Positions 1 to 8,433 are shown, counted from the first letter of the stretch. The stretch: DNA of 25,628 nt from JTS-AC122 sp041742635 (GCA_041742635.1 JBGSIF010000272.1:1-25628); one strand, 5' to 3'. The notes: generated by a model from the sequence alone, not told the origin. Translations and numbers: made by a program.

Positions 1-1065
1 CGCCGCGACCCGGAGCGGATTGCGTCGAAGGCGTGGGCTGAAGAGAATGGCGTACCCCGCAAACGCGAGCGAGACGGCACCGACTAGCCCGACCTGCCCG
101 CCGCGCGTCAGCCACAGTTGCCAAGGCTCGGTGCGTGCCCGACGCTCCGCAAGTTCCCTGACGAACAAGGCCCGCTGCTCGGGCCGCAACACATCACCCC
201 GACGAAAAATAACATGCCGATCGGGGTACGTCACCCGCTGCGGCTGCACGGCGGCGGCGGATAACTCCGACAGCGACGACGTCGCCGCGGCATCGAACGT
301 ATAGGTCGGCTTCAACTGGTATCGAAGCCGCGCCGTCATCGATTCAAGCAGCGGCGTGCGGAACCCGGAACGGAACACCAGCACACCCAGGTCATCGGCC
401 AGTTGCGAACTCTGCACGCTGAGGATGAGCCGCTTGGGAACACGGATCGGTTGCCCGCCGGGGAGTCGCAGTTCCACTTCCGGGTTCGCGCTCGTGTTTT
501 CAATCTGGAAGGCGGCTTGTTCAAGGATCGGTGTACGCGCGAGGGTCTCAGCGAGTGCTCGGGTGGCGATGCGCCATTCGGATGATACCTCGCCGTTCAC
601 GGCTTGCCGCTTGATCGCCGTCAATGAGTCGGCATTGAGTGAAAACTGCTCGCGGATGCTCGGCTCAACGTTCTCAAGCGTCTCCGCCCCGCCGAGCGCC
701 TTGGGCAGGCTCTCGATGGACGCCCGCAAAGCGTCAAGGCCCGCGCCATCCGCCACGTACACCCTCGGCGACTGCACCCTCGCTCGCTCCCGTTCTCGTT
801 CCGTGGCGACTTGGTCGATCACCTGAAAGTTGGAATACACCGTCCTCGTATCCCGCACGATCCGCCCGACGGCGACAATCGGTTGCTCGCTCGTCCACGC
901 CACCAGCGAGCCGACCACGAGTGTGAACACGCCCCAGATCACCATCCCCCAGCCGATCGCCGGGGCACGGAGCGAACTCCAGAACTTCGCGCGCGGACGT
1001 GGGATCGATCGGCGGATCTCGCCTCGGCGCGTCTTGAGCGGGATGGAACTTGTTTCACGGGACAT
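1..1065 (-). CDS. PgpH-type 7TM-HD membrane protein, N-terminal part (cut by left window edge)
   Basis: An uninterrupted minus-strand frame runs from an ATG at 1065 to the window edge, giving 355 residues without a stop. After a basic N-terminus there is a membrane segment at about residues 37-57 (GWGMVIWGVFTLVVGSLVAW), then a long soluble part, then a second hydrophobic segment at about 324-343. A membrane anchor, a large extracytoplasmic domain with a 'SPRVYVAD' stretch and 'GDVL' before the next membrane segment is the arrangement of the 7TMR-HDED domain of the YqfF/PgpH family. Members of that family carry a cytoplasmic HD domain at the C-terminus that hydrolyses cyclic di-AMP; that part lies outside the window, so the enzymatic role is inferred. 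It lies 104 bp downstream of phoH on the same strand, a common pairing (phoH, then the 7TM-HD gene, then ybeY). I see no good Shine-Dalgarno at the ATG. Confidence 0.8.
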   Translation of the reverse strand, partial: MSRETSSIPLKTRRGEIRRSIPRPRAKFWSSLRAPAIGWGMVIWGVFTLVVGSLVAWTSEQPIVAVGRIVRDTRTVYSNFQVIDQVATERERERARVQSPRVYVADGAGLDALRASIESLPKALGGAETLENVEPSIREQFSLNADSLTAIKRQAVNGEVSSEWRIATRALAETLARTPILEQAAFQIENTSANPEVELRLPGGQPIRVPKRLILSVQSSQLADDLGVLVFRSGFRTPLLESMTARLRYQLKPTYTFDAAATSSLSELSAAAVQPQRVTYPDRHVIFRRGDVLRPEQRALFVRELAERRARTEPWQLWLTRGGQVGLVGAVSLAFAGYAILFSPRLRRNPLRVAA

Positions 1066-1169
1066 TCAGGTGCCAACACATTGGGGCTGGCTTTCCATTC
1101 ACTCGAATCCGGTTTCCTCCATCTCGCTAAATCTGTAGCCCCAAGTCCGCTGAACGCATCGATGCCTAC

Positions 1170-2351
1170 TTATCTCGACACGGACGAGTTTTCGGGCGTC
1201 ATCGTTGCATCGTCGATTTTTTCTGGCGTCATTATCTCGGGGCGTGCGGGCTTAGAGTTCTCCACCGTGCCAGCGTCGTGATGCGCCGCAACCGCGCGTC
1301 CACCCGGCACATCGTGCGCGTTCCCATACGCCTCCACGATCCGCTGCACCAACGAATGCCGAACGATATCGTGCTGGTTCATGCTCACAAATGCGATCCC
1401 CGGCACCCGTGCGAGCCTGCGCGCCGCGTCCACCAACCCGCTCTGCGTCGGGTCGGGAAGATCGATCTGTGTCGTATCGCCGGTCACGATCATCTTGGAC
1501 CCGTGCCCCATCCGAGTGAGGAACATCTGCATCTGCCCCCGCGTGGTGTTCTGCGCTTCGTCGAGGATGATCACCGCTTTGTTCAGGGTACGCCCTCGCA
1601 TGTACGCCAGGGGTACCACTTCGACGACATCGTTGAACATGAACCGCTTGATGGTGGTGAAATCCATCATGTCGTGCAGCGCATCGAGCAAGGGGCGAAG
1701 GTACGGGTTGACCTTTGCCTGCAAATCACCTGGAAGAAACCCGAGCCGCTCGCCGGCTTCGACCGCCGGACGAACAAGGATGACTTTCTTGACGCGGTCG
1801 GCCTTGAGCAAATGCACCGCCGCGGCGACCGCGAGGTACGTCTTGCCCGTCCCCGCCGGGCCGATGCCAAATACCAAATCATGGTCGCGGATGGCGTCGA
1901 TGTACCGTTGCTGGTTGCTCGTCTTGGCGACAATCGGACGGCCGTCGGCGTAAACCTCCAACTGATCGTCCCACGCCGGGTCGGGCGCCTCGTCTGCCGA
2001 AACCCCCGTCCGATGCTGAGGCGTCCGAACCGCGTGCATCGCACGAGCGATGAGGTCGAGCACCTGTTGGCGGCTGTAGTGAACCTGCCGCCCCGCCGCG
2101 TCGTTCAATCGATTCAGGACATCGCGCGCCGCTTGAACACTCGCCGGCTCACCCGAGATATGAACCACACTTTCGCGCGCGGTCACGCTGACCCCGAGCG
2201 TTTCTCGCAGGATTTTCAAGTTACGGTCCCCCAGCCCAAGCATGGTGACACGCTCGGCACCCTGAGGAACTTTGACCGTGGTTTCCACGTCGATGCCGTC
2301 TCCATTCGTGACGCGCCGACGGACACAACCGCCGCCGACGACACGATTCAA
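1170..2351 (-). CDS. phoH: PhoH-family ATPase
   Basis: 393 residues. Residues about 140-345 form the PhoH P-loop domain: Walker A GPAGTGKT at 164-171, the adjacent segment 'VRPAVEAGERLGFLPGDL', and Walker B IILDEAQN at 261-268. 'GDTTQIDLP' follows at 291-299. The N-terminal 100 residues contain 'GLGDRNLKILRETLGV', the small nucleic-acid-binding-like domain usual in this family. PhoH proteins are cytoplasmic ATPases tied to RNA metabolism; the exact role is unsettled. The ATG at 2351 is uncertain. A TACAAT hexamer lies only about 11 bp upstream of it, so translation may instead start at an in-frame GTG at codon 14 or 22, which would leave a family-typical N-terminus. The tail after residue 345 is low-complexity and probably disordered. 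It reads towards the PgpH-type gene, probably in one operon. Confidence 0.93.
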   Translation of the reverse strand: MNRVVGGGCVRRRVTNGDGIDVETTVKVPQGAERVTMLGLGDRNLKILRETLGVSVTARESVVHISGEPASVQAARDVLNRLNDAAGRQVHYSRQQVLDLIARAMHAVRTPQHRTGVSADEAPDPAWDDQLEVYADGRPIVAKTSNQQRYIDAIRDHDLVFGIGPAGTGKTYLAVAAAVHLLKADRVKKVILVRPAVEAGERLGFLPGDLQAKVNPYLRPLLDALHDMMDFTTIKRFMFNDVVEVVPLAYMRGRTLNKAVIILDEAQNTTRGQMQMFLTRMGHGSKMIVTGDTTQIDLPDPTQSGLVDAARRLARVPGIAFVSMNQHDIVRHSLVQRIVEAYGNAHDVPGGRAVAAHHDAGTVENSKPARPEIMTPEKIDDATMTPENSSVSR

Positions 2352-2424
2352 TCATGCACAAGGTGTATTGTATATAGCCGAAAGCGGCGATAGCGTCTTC
2401 ACGAACATTTCCCGTGTATCGCGG
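2347..2424. promoter_or_regulatory. Divergent promoter region between phoH and the small lipoprotein gene
   Basis: This short AT-rich spacer separates two divergent genes. On the plus strand TTCAAT (2347-2352) is followed after 18 bp by TATATA (2371-2376). On the minus strand the same AT-rich core reads TATACAAT just before the phoH ATG. The -35 match is poor, so only a general promoter call is justified. Confidence 0.35.
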
Positions 2425-2862
2425 ATGAACTCTCGAATGCAAACCCGGATCAAAGTCACGGAACGTGTGGTATTGTGCGTTTGCATCGCCTGTGCGCCGG
2501 CTGCGTGTTCGACAACGACAAGACTACCCGACCATGCCGCACTCGGGCAGCGCGAGCGAATCGTTGCCGACTGGAACGACACCGATGCCGCTGTGGACCT
2601 CGCGGCATCGAACTCCGAAATGGCCGTTGTCTCTATGGGTACCAACGACACTGGTGAGCGGGTCTATGTACTTCGCACCATACGCGACGAGCCGGCCTGG
2701 CTGACGCTGCGCCGGACGCGCGATGCGGAACAATCCGCTCCGCTGGAAATCACCGCACGCGTCGGACGCTTCGGCGATTCAGGGCAAGAGTACCGCCTGC
2801 TCCGCGAACTGCGCCGACGACTCACCGACTTACACGGCGTTGCCACCAGCCCGATCAGGTAG
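2425..2862 (+). CDS. Small putative lipoprotein of unknown function
   Basis: 145 residues from the ATG at 2425. The frame is open further upstream, but this start places a basic stretch (residues 1-14) directly before a hydrophobic core VVLCVCIACAPAAC. Cys28 could be the lipidated cysteine; the preceding PAA is a weak lipobox, so a plain signal peptide is also possible. The mature part is soluble and rich in charged residues, with 'SMGTNDTGERVYVLRTIRDEPAWLT' like beta-sheet content and an arginine-rich helix near the C-terminus. I recognise no family. It diverges from phoH and is followed after 56 bp by another unknown gene on the same strand. A 6-bp inverted repeat (GCACGC/GCGTGC, 2862-2882) overlaps its stop codon. 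Confidence 0.6.
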   Translation: MNSRMQTRIKVTERVVLCVCIACAPAACSTTTRLPDHAALGQRERIVADWNDTDAAVDLAASNSEMAVVSMGTNDTGERVYVLRTIRDEPAWLTLRRTRDAEQSAPLEITARVGRFGDSGQEYRLLRELRRRLTDLHGVATSPIR

Positions 2863-2918
2863 CACGCCCCGGTGAAGCGTGCCCGGCTTCGTCCGGATCT
2901 CGCACGCTACCGTACCGC

Positions 2919-3371
2919 ATGTCCCAATCTTCGCGTTCGAATGGACCCGAACTGCTGCTGATCGTCGTCGGCGCTCACCCGCTCGCCGAACGCAGCGACC
3001 GAGCGACCGCGTACGCGATGCGCGACCGCGTCGTTGACGGGCTACTCGCACAACCACACGTTCAACCGCGTACGACACCCGAAGTGCTGGTATGCTGCGA
3101 TGTGTGGTACTTGAACGACGAATCGATGCGGCGAACACCGGCGATCAGCCTGGGCGCGCCGGGAGTCAACGCCTGCACCGCGTACCTCGCTTCAAGACTG
3201 CCCAGCGCGTTCGTCATCGACGATGTGCTGATGGTGCAGGTCGGCTTGACAGCGGACCTGCCGCTCGCGTGCTGCTGGGGAACGACGCCCGGTGGCACGC
3301 GGCAAGCCGCTGATATTTTCTGCGAGCGGTATCTCGCCGACTACCTCGCATCGGCGTTTCCGGTGCGCTGA
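2919..3371 (+). CDS. Uncharacterised 150-residue protein
   Basis: An ATG-started frame of 150 residues without signal peptide or membrane segment. It contains 'ELLLIVVGAHPLAE', a CC pair in 'VLVCCDVWYLND', a hydrophobic strand 'FVIDDVLMVQVGL', another CC in 'LACCWGTTPGGT', and a C-terminal helix. The alternation of hydrophobic strands and helices suggests a compact alpha/beta fold. The glycine/threonine-rich 'GTTPGGT' could be a binding loop, but this is speculation. I do not recognise the family. It ends 23 bp before the convergent fliM stop codon. Regular codon use and the absence of a credible alternative frame support it as a real gene. Confidence 0.6.
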   Translation: MSQSSRSNGPELLLIVVGAHPLAERSDRATAYAMRDRVVDGLLAQPHVQPRTTPEVLVCCDVWYLNDESMRRTPAISLGAPGVNACTAYLASRLPSAFVIDDVLMVQVGLTADLPLACCWGTTPGGTRQAADIFCERYLADYLASAFPVR

Positions 3372-3394
3372 CGCACACGCATCGCGGGCAGCCA

Positions 3395-4411
3395 CTAGAC
3401 CCGTTCTTCGGGCTTGATCGCTCGAATGACTTTGATCGCTCGGTTGCCTTTGTGCTTCCCGATGTTGGCGATGAACCGTCGCTCTCCCTCGACGCACACG
3501 ACCACCGGGCTTGCCGCGGGTCGCTCGGTCACGATAATGTCGCCTTTACTCAGGGTCATCAGGTCTTCGAGCGTGATCGAGGTTTCCGCGAGGATGCTCG
3601 TCACGGTGAGCGGCGCGCTGTTGAGGTTGGTTTCGATCGCGGTGCGGATCTTGGATGTGTTTTCTGTCTTGGCGACATTGAACCAGTTCTGCGACGACAA
3701 CGCCTCGATGATCGGCTCAATCACGTTGTACGGGATGCACAGGTTCATCGTTCCTGCCCGGTTCGAGAGTTTCATCTCGAACCCGATGACCACCACAACC
3801 TCATTCGGCGGGACAATCTGAACGAGTTGCGGGTTGCTCTCGCTCGCCACAATCTCGAACGTCAGGAGTTTCACTCCGGCCCACGCCTCGGCAAGGGCTG
3901 CAAGCCCGCGGGAAGTCACTTTGCTGATCAGTCGGGTTTCGATGACAGTCAACGGTCGTTGAGGGATGAACAGGTCCGAGTTGGTGCCGCCCAGCAACCG
4001 ATCGATGATCGGATAGATGATTAGCGGGCTGATCTCCAAACAGATTTGCCCCTCCAGCGGCCTGGCCTCGAGCAAATTGAACGAAGTCGGGTTCGGCAGC
4101 CCCGCGATGAACTCGGCGTACGTCATCTGGTCGCAGTTTGCGACCTTGATCTCCACGATCGTGCGCAGAAAACCAGATAATGCCGCGCCGAAGTTACGTG
4201 CAAACCCTTCGTGCAGGGTCTGCAACGAACGCATCTGGTCCTTGCTCACCCGTTCGGGGCGTTTGAAGTCGTACTGACGCACCTCGACGGTGTCGAGGTC
4301 TTTGCGAGACCGGCTGAAAATAGCGATCTGCGTGCGCTCCTGCTTGACCTCGCCGGTATCGACCGCCGAGAGCAGTGCATCGATTTCGCTCTGGCCAAGT
4401 ACATCACTCAT
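3395..4411 (-). CDS. fliM: Flagellar motor switch protein FliM
   Basis: 338 residues from the ATG at 4411; an in-frame ATG at 4423 would add only MLHR. The N-terminus 'VLGQSEIDALL' (residues 4-14) is the conserved segment by which FliM binds phosphorylated CheY. The middle domain, with 'RPERVSKDQMRSLQTLHEGFA' and 'LLGGTN' (139-144), interacts with FliG and is CheC-like. The C-terminal SpoA domain (about 255-335) binds FliN and builds the C ring. The protein sits at the cytoplasmic face of the flagellar basal body and sets rotation direction. Length matches the family. No other flagellar or chemotaxis gene is in the window, although fliM usually adjoins fliN or fliL. The next gene upstream on the same strand is an unrelated hydrolase almost 200 bp away. 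Confidence 0.95.
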   Translation of the reverse strand: MSDVLGQSEIDALLSAVDTGEVKQERTQIAIFSRSRKDLDTVEVRQYDFKRPERVSKDQMRSLQTLHEGFARNFGAALSGFLRTIVEIKVANCDQMTYAEFIAGLPNPTSFNLLEARPLEGQICLEISPLIIYPIIDRLLGGTNSDLFIPQRPLTVIETRLISKVTSRGLAALAEAWAGVKLLTFEIVASESNPQLVQIVPPNEVVVVIGFEMKLSNRAGTMNLCIPYNVIEPIIEALSSQNWFNVAKTENTSKIRTAIETNLNSAPLTVTSILAETSITLEDLMTLSKGDIIVTERPAASPVVVCVEGERRFIANIGKHKGNRAIKVIRAIKPEERV

Positions 4412-4609
4412 GCGATGAAGCAATCAAGCCGTCGCCCATCACGCGCGGCGAAACGGTACCCACGGAAAGGAGTGTCCGAGCACGCACACAAGATGTCTAT
4501 CGACCAATCGCCTCGATGCGGCTAGTCCGGCACACCGCGCGTGCGCACCGAGTTCGATCGCGCAAAGACTGCCGATCGGAGAACCCGTTCCATCGGAACA
4601 CACCTGGTA

Positions 4610-6043
4610 CTATTTTTCAAGCCCGGTTCGTTTGCGAATCCAGCCCGTGATCGTGTCCAGTGCGGTCGGCGCGAACGTCTCTTCGATTTCAGCGTATTCG
4701 CTCGGAGAGCCGGTCTTGCACGTCTGAAACAGATGATTCAAACCGGGAAACTCGACGATTGTGACGTCGTTGTTGCCGGCGTTCTTCAATGCCCGCTCGA
4801 TGTGCGGCAGGTTGTCCTTAGGCGGGACTTGCAAGTCCTTTTCGCCGCACACCGCAAGAACCGGGCAGGTGACATTCTTCAGATTCTCCCGAGGGTCCAT
4901 CGCAAGGAACCGCTTGAACCAAGGGTTGAACAACTGTTCGGCCTGCTGCGCCGCGATCTCGTCGGCCTTGGCTTCAATCGCCTCTTGCGGCAAGTCCTTG
5001 GTTTGCTTCTCGACCCGGAGTTGCCGGATCCCGGCGGCGCGGATCGCCGCGGTGACTTCTTCGCGCGACTTCCCGGCGGGGATCATCGCCAGAATTTGCC
5101 GGCTCTCCGCGGACTGCACCTCGGCCTCGGCGGGGTCCGTTCCGCTGGCGATCGAGATCAGTTTGCTCTGAATCGGCAGCAACTCCGCCCCACTGATCCC
5201 CGTGCCCGCAAGCAACACGATAAACGAAACATCCTTGGACTTGCCCGCGACGATGGGGGCGATCAGCCCGCCCTCGCTATGCCCGATGATCCCGATGCGT
5301 TTCGGATCGATTTCACCCCGCGTGCGTAGGAACTCGACGCCCGCGAGCGCGTCATCGGCGAAGTCGTCGGAAGTCGACGTCGCGAAGTCGCCGGTGGATT
5401 TGGCCGTCCCCCGGTCGTCGTAGCGCAGCACCGCGACCCCGTGGCGCGTGAGATGGTCCGCGAGGACAAGGAACGGCTTGTGTCCGAGAAGGTCTTCATC
5501 TCGGTCCTGCGGGCCGGAGCCGGACACGAGCACCGCGCACGGGAACGGACCGGTTCCCCTGGGCAGCGACAGCGTGCCCGCCAACGTCGCGCCAGCGGCT
5601 TTGTTCTCGAAGTACACCTCGATCGTTTCATACGGATAAGGCGGTTTGGGATGCTGGGGGCGTTTCAACTCCTTCGACGCGGACTCGCCCGCGGCAAGCC
5701 GTTTCATGGTGGTTTTGAACTCGCCGCCCTGCTTCAGCACGCCCGACGCGGTCGTACCGTCCGGTGCCACGGCGAGTTCCCAGACCGCGCCGGCGGCCTT
5801 GATGGAAAACCGGAGTTCTTTGTCGGTCGCTGCCACGTCGCTGAGTGCGAGGTCTTTGACCCCTTGCATCGGGATCGAGATGGTGCCGGTGTTTTTCTTC
5901 AGGTCGACGGAGAACTCGAGTTTCATCCCGCCGGGGAGTTCGACCGCGCCGGTCCATGTGACCGGGATGTCGGGCGTCGACTGAGCCAACAAGCGGAGAG
6001 GGAGCAAAACTGCCACGAGCAATGCAATCAGTACGCGACCCAT
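4610..6043 (-). CDS. Secreted alpha/beta hydrolase (S9/acyl-esterase type)
   Basis: 477 residues. A signal peptide ends near residue 20 (hydrophobic LIALLVAVLLPLRLLA, cut before QS), so the enzyme is exported. Residues about 25-130 form a beta-rich N-terminal domain of the type found before exported alpha/beta hydrolases. The hydrolase domain begins near 140. The nucleophile elbow GHSEGG gives Ser256, 'GEKDLQVPP' supplies the acid Asp403 and 'GLNHLF' the base His437, so the triad looks complete. 'RYDDRGTAKSTGDF' (207-220) is typical of this subfamily. The substrate is unknown: short acyl esters or peptides are both possible. AGGAGA (complement of 6051-6056) lies about 7 bp from the ATG and supports the start. 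It is divergent from yicC. Confidence 0.88.
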   Translation of the reverse strand: MGRVLIALLVAVLLPLRLLAQSTPDIPVTWTGAVELPGGMKLEFSVDLKKNTGTISIPMQGVKDLALSDVAATDKELRFSIKAAGAVWELAVAPDGTTASGVLKQGGEFKTTMKRLAAGESASKELKRPQHPKPPYPYETIEVYFENKAAGATLAGTLSLPRGTGPFPCAVLVSGSGPQDRDEDLLGHKPFLVLADHLTRHGVAVLRYDDRGTAKSTGDFATSTSDDFADDALAGVEFLRTRGEIDPKRIGIIGHSEGGLIAPIVAGKSKDVSFIVLLAGTGISGAELLPIQSKLISIASGTDPAEAEVQSAESRQILAMIPAGKSREEVTAAIRAAGIRQLRVEKQTKDLPQEAIEAKADEIAAQQAEQLFNPWFKRFLAMDPRENLKNVTCPVLAVCGEKDLQVPPKDNLPHIERALKNAGNNDVTIVEFPGLNHLFQTCKTGSPSEYAEIEETFAPTALDTITGWIRKRTGLEK

Positions 6044-6180
6044 GTGATAATCTCCTACCCCCCACTACCGCAGGAGTGATACACCCAGCCAACTTCGCAC
6101 GAGACAGTAGGTGGACCCGAACGGGTCAGTCGAACATGTGTGGGGTAGGGTGTAGACGGGGCGAGCGGCTGAAGTTCGGT

Positions 6181-6186
6181 TACACT
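6181..6186 (+). promoter_or_regulatory. Candidate -10 hexamer TACACT upstream of yicC
   Basis: TACACT preceded by CGGT, 99 bp before the yicC start. The same hexamer appears before the genes at 9833, 16363 and 18967. No convincing -35 box is visible, so this is a weak call based on recurrence. Confidence 0.3.
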
Positions 6187-6196
6187 ATCAGTCGAT

Positions 6197-6226
6197 GTGC
6201 CGGTTTCGACGTGCGGACGTCGGCAC
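6197..6226 (+). promoter_or_regulatory. Stem-loop in the yicC leader
   Basis: GTGCC (6197-6201) pairs with GGCAC (6222-6226). Inside it GACGT (6208-6212) pairs with ACGTC (6217-6221) around a GCGG loop, leaving a 6-base bulge on the 5' side only. If TACACT at 6181 is the -10 box, this hairpin would sit at the very 5' end of the transcript, where such structures affect mRNA stability. Function is inferred. Confidence 0.4.
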
Positions 6227-6274
6227 GAATCAGCAGCCTGCATGGATGGGCCGGTCAGGATAGACATTTTTCCC

Positions 6275-6280
6275 AGGAGG
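6275..6280 (+). promoter_or_regulatory. Ribosome binding site selecting a TTG start for yicC
   Basis: A perfect AGGAGG ends 5 bp before TTG at 6286. The next in-frame ATG (6298) would be 17 bp away and would cut off the conserved IRS of the family's IRSMTGYG opening, so the TTG is the likely start. Confidence 0.8.
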
Positions 6281-6285
6281 CATCT

Positions 6286-7176
6286 TTGATCCGAAGCATG
6301 ACGGGCTATGGCGAGGCATCATCCCAAGAAGGCGGCGCAACCCACTTCCTTGAGATCCGCTCGCTGAACAGCAAGTACTTCAAAGCGGTGATCCGTCTGC
6401 CCGATGAGTTCCAAGGACTCGAAGCGGAGATCGAAACTCAACTGCGGCACCGCTTGACTCGCGGGTCGGTCTTCCTGACCGCGCGCTGTTCGGACGTGTC
6501 GGAGGACGCCGCGCACGACATTAATGAGAAAGCCCTCTCGCGGTATATCGAGAAGATCAAGCAGACCCCGCAGGTCAAATCGGGTGAACTGAAGATTGAT
6601 ATAGCGGCCCTATTGACCCTTCCAGGAGTGCTCCAGCCGCCGGCGAATGAGGAACAACGTCTAGAACGCGCTCGAAAAGCGTTCCTGAAACTGCTCGACC
6701 GCGCGTGCGAAGGGTTGCTGAAGATGCGTGCGACCGAGGGGGGTGTGCTGCTGCAAGACCTGCTGGCGAACCGCGATGTCATGGCCGAACGGCTGAAGTT
6801 GGTGCGTGAACGCGCCCCGACGACCGTGGCGGAGTTCGAGAAACGTCTGCGCGCGAAAATCGACACGCTCCTCGCGGAAGCCGGGCTGAAACTCGAAGCG
6901 GTCGAGATCGTCCGAGAGGTCGCCATCGCGGCGGAACGCACGGATATCAACGAAGAAATCTCCCGGCTCAGCGGGCATATCGATCAGTTTTCGGAGTTGA
7001 TTCTCCGCGAAGGTGGGCAGCCCGTGGGCCGTACACTCGACTTCGTGGCGCAAGAAATGCTGCGCGAGGCCAACACCATTGCGAGTAAGTGCAACGATTC
7101 GGAGATCGCCCGGGCGATTGTCGAAGTCAAAGGTGCGATCGATCGGATCAAGGAGCAGGTGCAGAACGTCGAGTAA
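6286..7176 (+). CDS. yicC: YicC-family endoribonuclease
   Basis: 296 residues starting at TTG. The opening (M)IRSMTGYGEAS is the family signature, followed by 'FLEIRSLNSKYFKAVIRLP' in the N-terminal domain. The C-terminal half (DUF1732 region) contains 'ERTDINEEISRLSGHIDQF' and 'GRTLDFVAQEMLREANTIASK', also characteristic, and ends with the usual helix 'VEVKGAIDRIKEQVQNVE'. Members of the family are cytoplasmic RNases that cut structured RNA and take part in RNA turnover. Length is normal. The next gene begins 16 bp downstream, which suggests co-transcription. The start choice rests on AGGAGG at 6275-6280. A longer in-frame reading back to 6022 exists but has no family similarity. Confidence 0.94.
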   Translation: MIRSMTGYGEASSQEGGATHFLEIRSLNSKYFKAVIRLPDEFQGLEAEIETQLRHRLTRGSVFLTARCSDVSEDAAHDINEKALSRYIEKIKQTPQVKSGELKIDIAALLTLPGVLQPPANEEQRLERARKAFLKLLDRACEGLLKMRATEGGVLLQDLLANRDVMAERLKLVRERAPTTVAEFEKRLRAKIDTLLAEAGLKLEAVEIVREVAIAAERTDINEEISRLSGHIDQFSELILREGGQPVGRTLDFVAQEMLREANTIASKCNDSEIARAIVEVKGAIDRIKEQVQNVE

Positions 7177-7192
7177 CGGATGGCGGGTCGTC

Positions 7193-8371
7193 ATGGAGAA
7201 CAAGGACGAACAACGCCGGCAGACCGAGAGGGGGGGCGGCTCGGCGCGACGCGAGCCGGAGCCAAAGGTGCGCCGATCGGCGGCATCGACCATCACCGCC
7301 GGTGAACTCGCGCTCGTGTGCGCGCGGTATGACGTCGGCGTCATCACCCGGGTGGAGCGACTCAAACGGGGATCAGGCTCGTCGCCGAAAGTGGTGATGG
7401 AGACCAGCACGGGGAAGTACATTCTGAAACGGCTGGCGCCCGCTCGCTCGGACCCGAAGCGGGTGGCGTTCGGGCATGAACTTGTGCTCTACCTGCTTGC
7501 ACGCGCTTTCCCAGCGCCGGGGCTGATCGGCACGCGAGCGGGCAACAACTCCATGCTCCAGATGCGCGGGTATACCTACGAGTTGTACCGGTATATCGAA
7601 GGGCGCGAGGACGCAAAGTCGACCGCGGATGCACGCGCTGCCGGATGCACCCTCGCCGTGCTGCACCGCACACTGGACGGCTTTGCGCCGACCGGGGTGG
7701 GGGTGCCATCGGCTGGAACATTCCATGATTCAGTGCATGTCCCGACTGCGCTGGCACGCATCCCCAAGCGGTTTGATGACCCTGACCGGCGCGAGGTCAC
7801 GCTGGGATTGCTCGATGAGTACCGGCGAGCGGCGGTCGAAGCACGCGCGACAGAGCGGGATTGGAAGTCCGGTCCATTTATTCACGGCGACTGGCACCCC
7901 GGGAACATGCTGTTCCGCATTGGTGGCGACGAAACAAGCGGGGTGGTGTGTGTCTTGGACTTTGATTCGGCTCGGCCTGGGCATCGAGTGATCGATGTTG
8001 CGAACGGGGCGTTGCAGTTTGCGATGAGCCGGCCGGCGGATTCAACTCCGTCGATACCCGAGGCAAGCAGCACGAGTTCTCGGACGTCGGAACCGCCAGG
8101 CAGCGACCGTCGCGGGCTGAAGTCGGCGGAACTGGACGTGGACCGCTACCGGGCCTTCTTGGAGGGGTATCATTTTGGACTGGGCGGCGTGCTCACGTCC
8201 GGCGAACGCCGTGCGGTGCCTTGGTTGATGATTCAAGCGTTGATCGGAGAGGCCGCCGTGCCAATTGCGATCACCGGTCGGTTCGGCAAGGTAGACCCAA
8301 TGGGGCTGCTCCGGGTCGTGCGGCGGAAAGTCGGTTGGATCGCCCGCAACGCGGACGCTCTGATCAACTAA
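7193..8371 (+). CDS. Aminoglycoside phosphotransferase-fold kinase (APH family)
   Basis: 392 residues from an ATG 16 bp after yicC. The first 30 residues are charged and probably disordered. 'KYILKRL' (75-81) carries the expected ATP-binding lysine. 'FIHGDWHPGNMLF' (229-241) is the catalytic loop with Asp233 and Asn238, and 'VLDFDSA' (254-260) is the metal-binding loop. These are the key residues of the APH/choline-kinase/homoserine-kinase fold, so the protein should phosphorylate a small molecule in the cytoplasm. The substrate cannot be read from sequence. Homoserine kinase type II and spore-coat CotS-like kinases are alternatives, and antibiotic resistance is unlikely in this housekeeping context. 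A serine/proline-rich insert at about 281-305 interrupts the region after the metal loop and is probably a surface loop. Confidence 0.85.
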   Translation: MENKDEQRRQTERGGGSARREPEPKVRRSAASTITAGELALVCARYDVGVITRVERLKRGSGSSPKVVMETSTGKYILKRLAPARSDPKRVAFGHELVLYLLARAFPAPGLIGTRAGNNSMLQMRGYTYELYRYIEGREDAKSTADARAAGCTLAVLHRTLDGFAPTGVGVPSAGTFHDSVHVPTALARIPKRFDDPDRREVTLGLLDEYRRAAVEARATERDWKSGPFIHGDWHPGNMLFRIGGDETSGVVCVLDFDSARPGHRVIDVANGALQFAMSRPADSTPSIPEASSTSSRTSEPPGSDRRGLKSAELDVDRYRAFLEGYHFGLGGVLTSGERRAVPWLMIQALIGEAAVPIAITGRFGKVDPMGLLRVVRRKVGWIARNADALIN

Positions 8372-8428
8372 AGACGAGAGGACGGCGAGTTGCGACGTTG
8401 GGAACGGGTGAGGGGCTGGTATGTGATT

Positions 8429-8433
8429 GGAGG
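8429..8433 (+). promoter_or_regulatory. Ribosome binding site selecting a GTG start at 8440
   Basis: GGAGG sits 6 bp before GTG at 8440. That start places a basic n-region directly before the hydrophobic segment of a signal peptide. No ATG offers the same arrangement. Confidence 0.7.

Noticed and set aside
1278..2393. 371-codon plus-strand open frame opposite phoH
   Set aside because: It is a mirror of the GC-rich phoH codons; it is histidine/arginine-rich without any domain, and phoH motifs are unambiguous.
4412..4609. Possible sigma-54 or sigma-28 promoter before fliM
   Set aside because: No GG-N10-GC pair or GCCGATAA-type box at correct spacing is visible; a GTTCC/GGAAC palindrome (4587-4599) alone is not enough.
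7193..8371. Antibiotic-resistance aminoglycoside phosphotransferase
   Set aside because: Only the general fold motifs are present and the gene sits among housekeeping genes with normal composition; a specific resistance role is unsupported.
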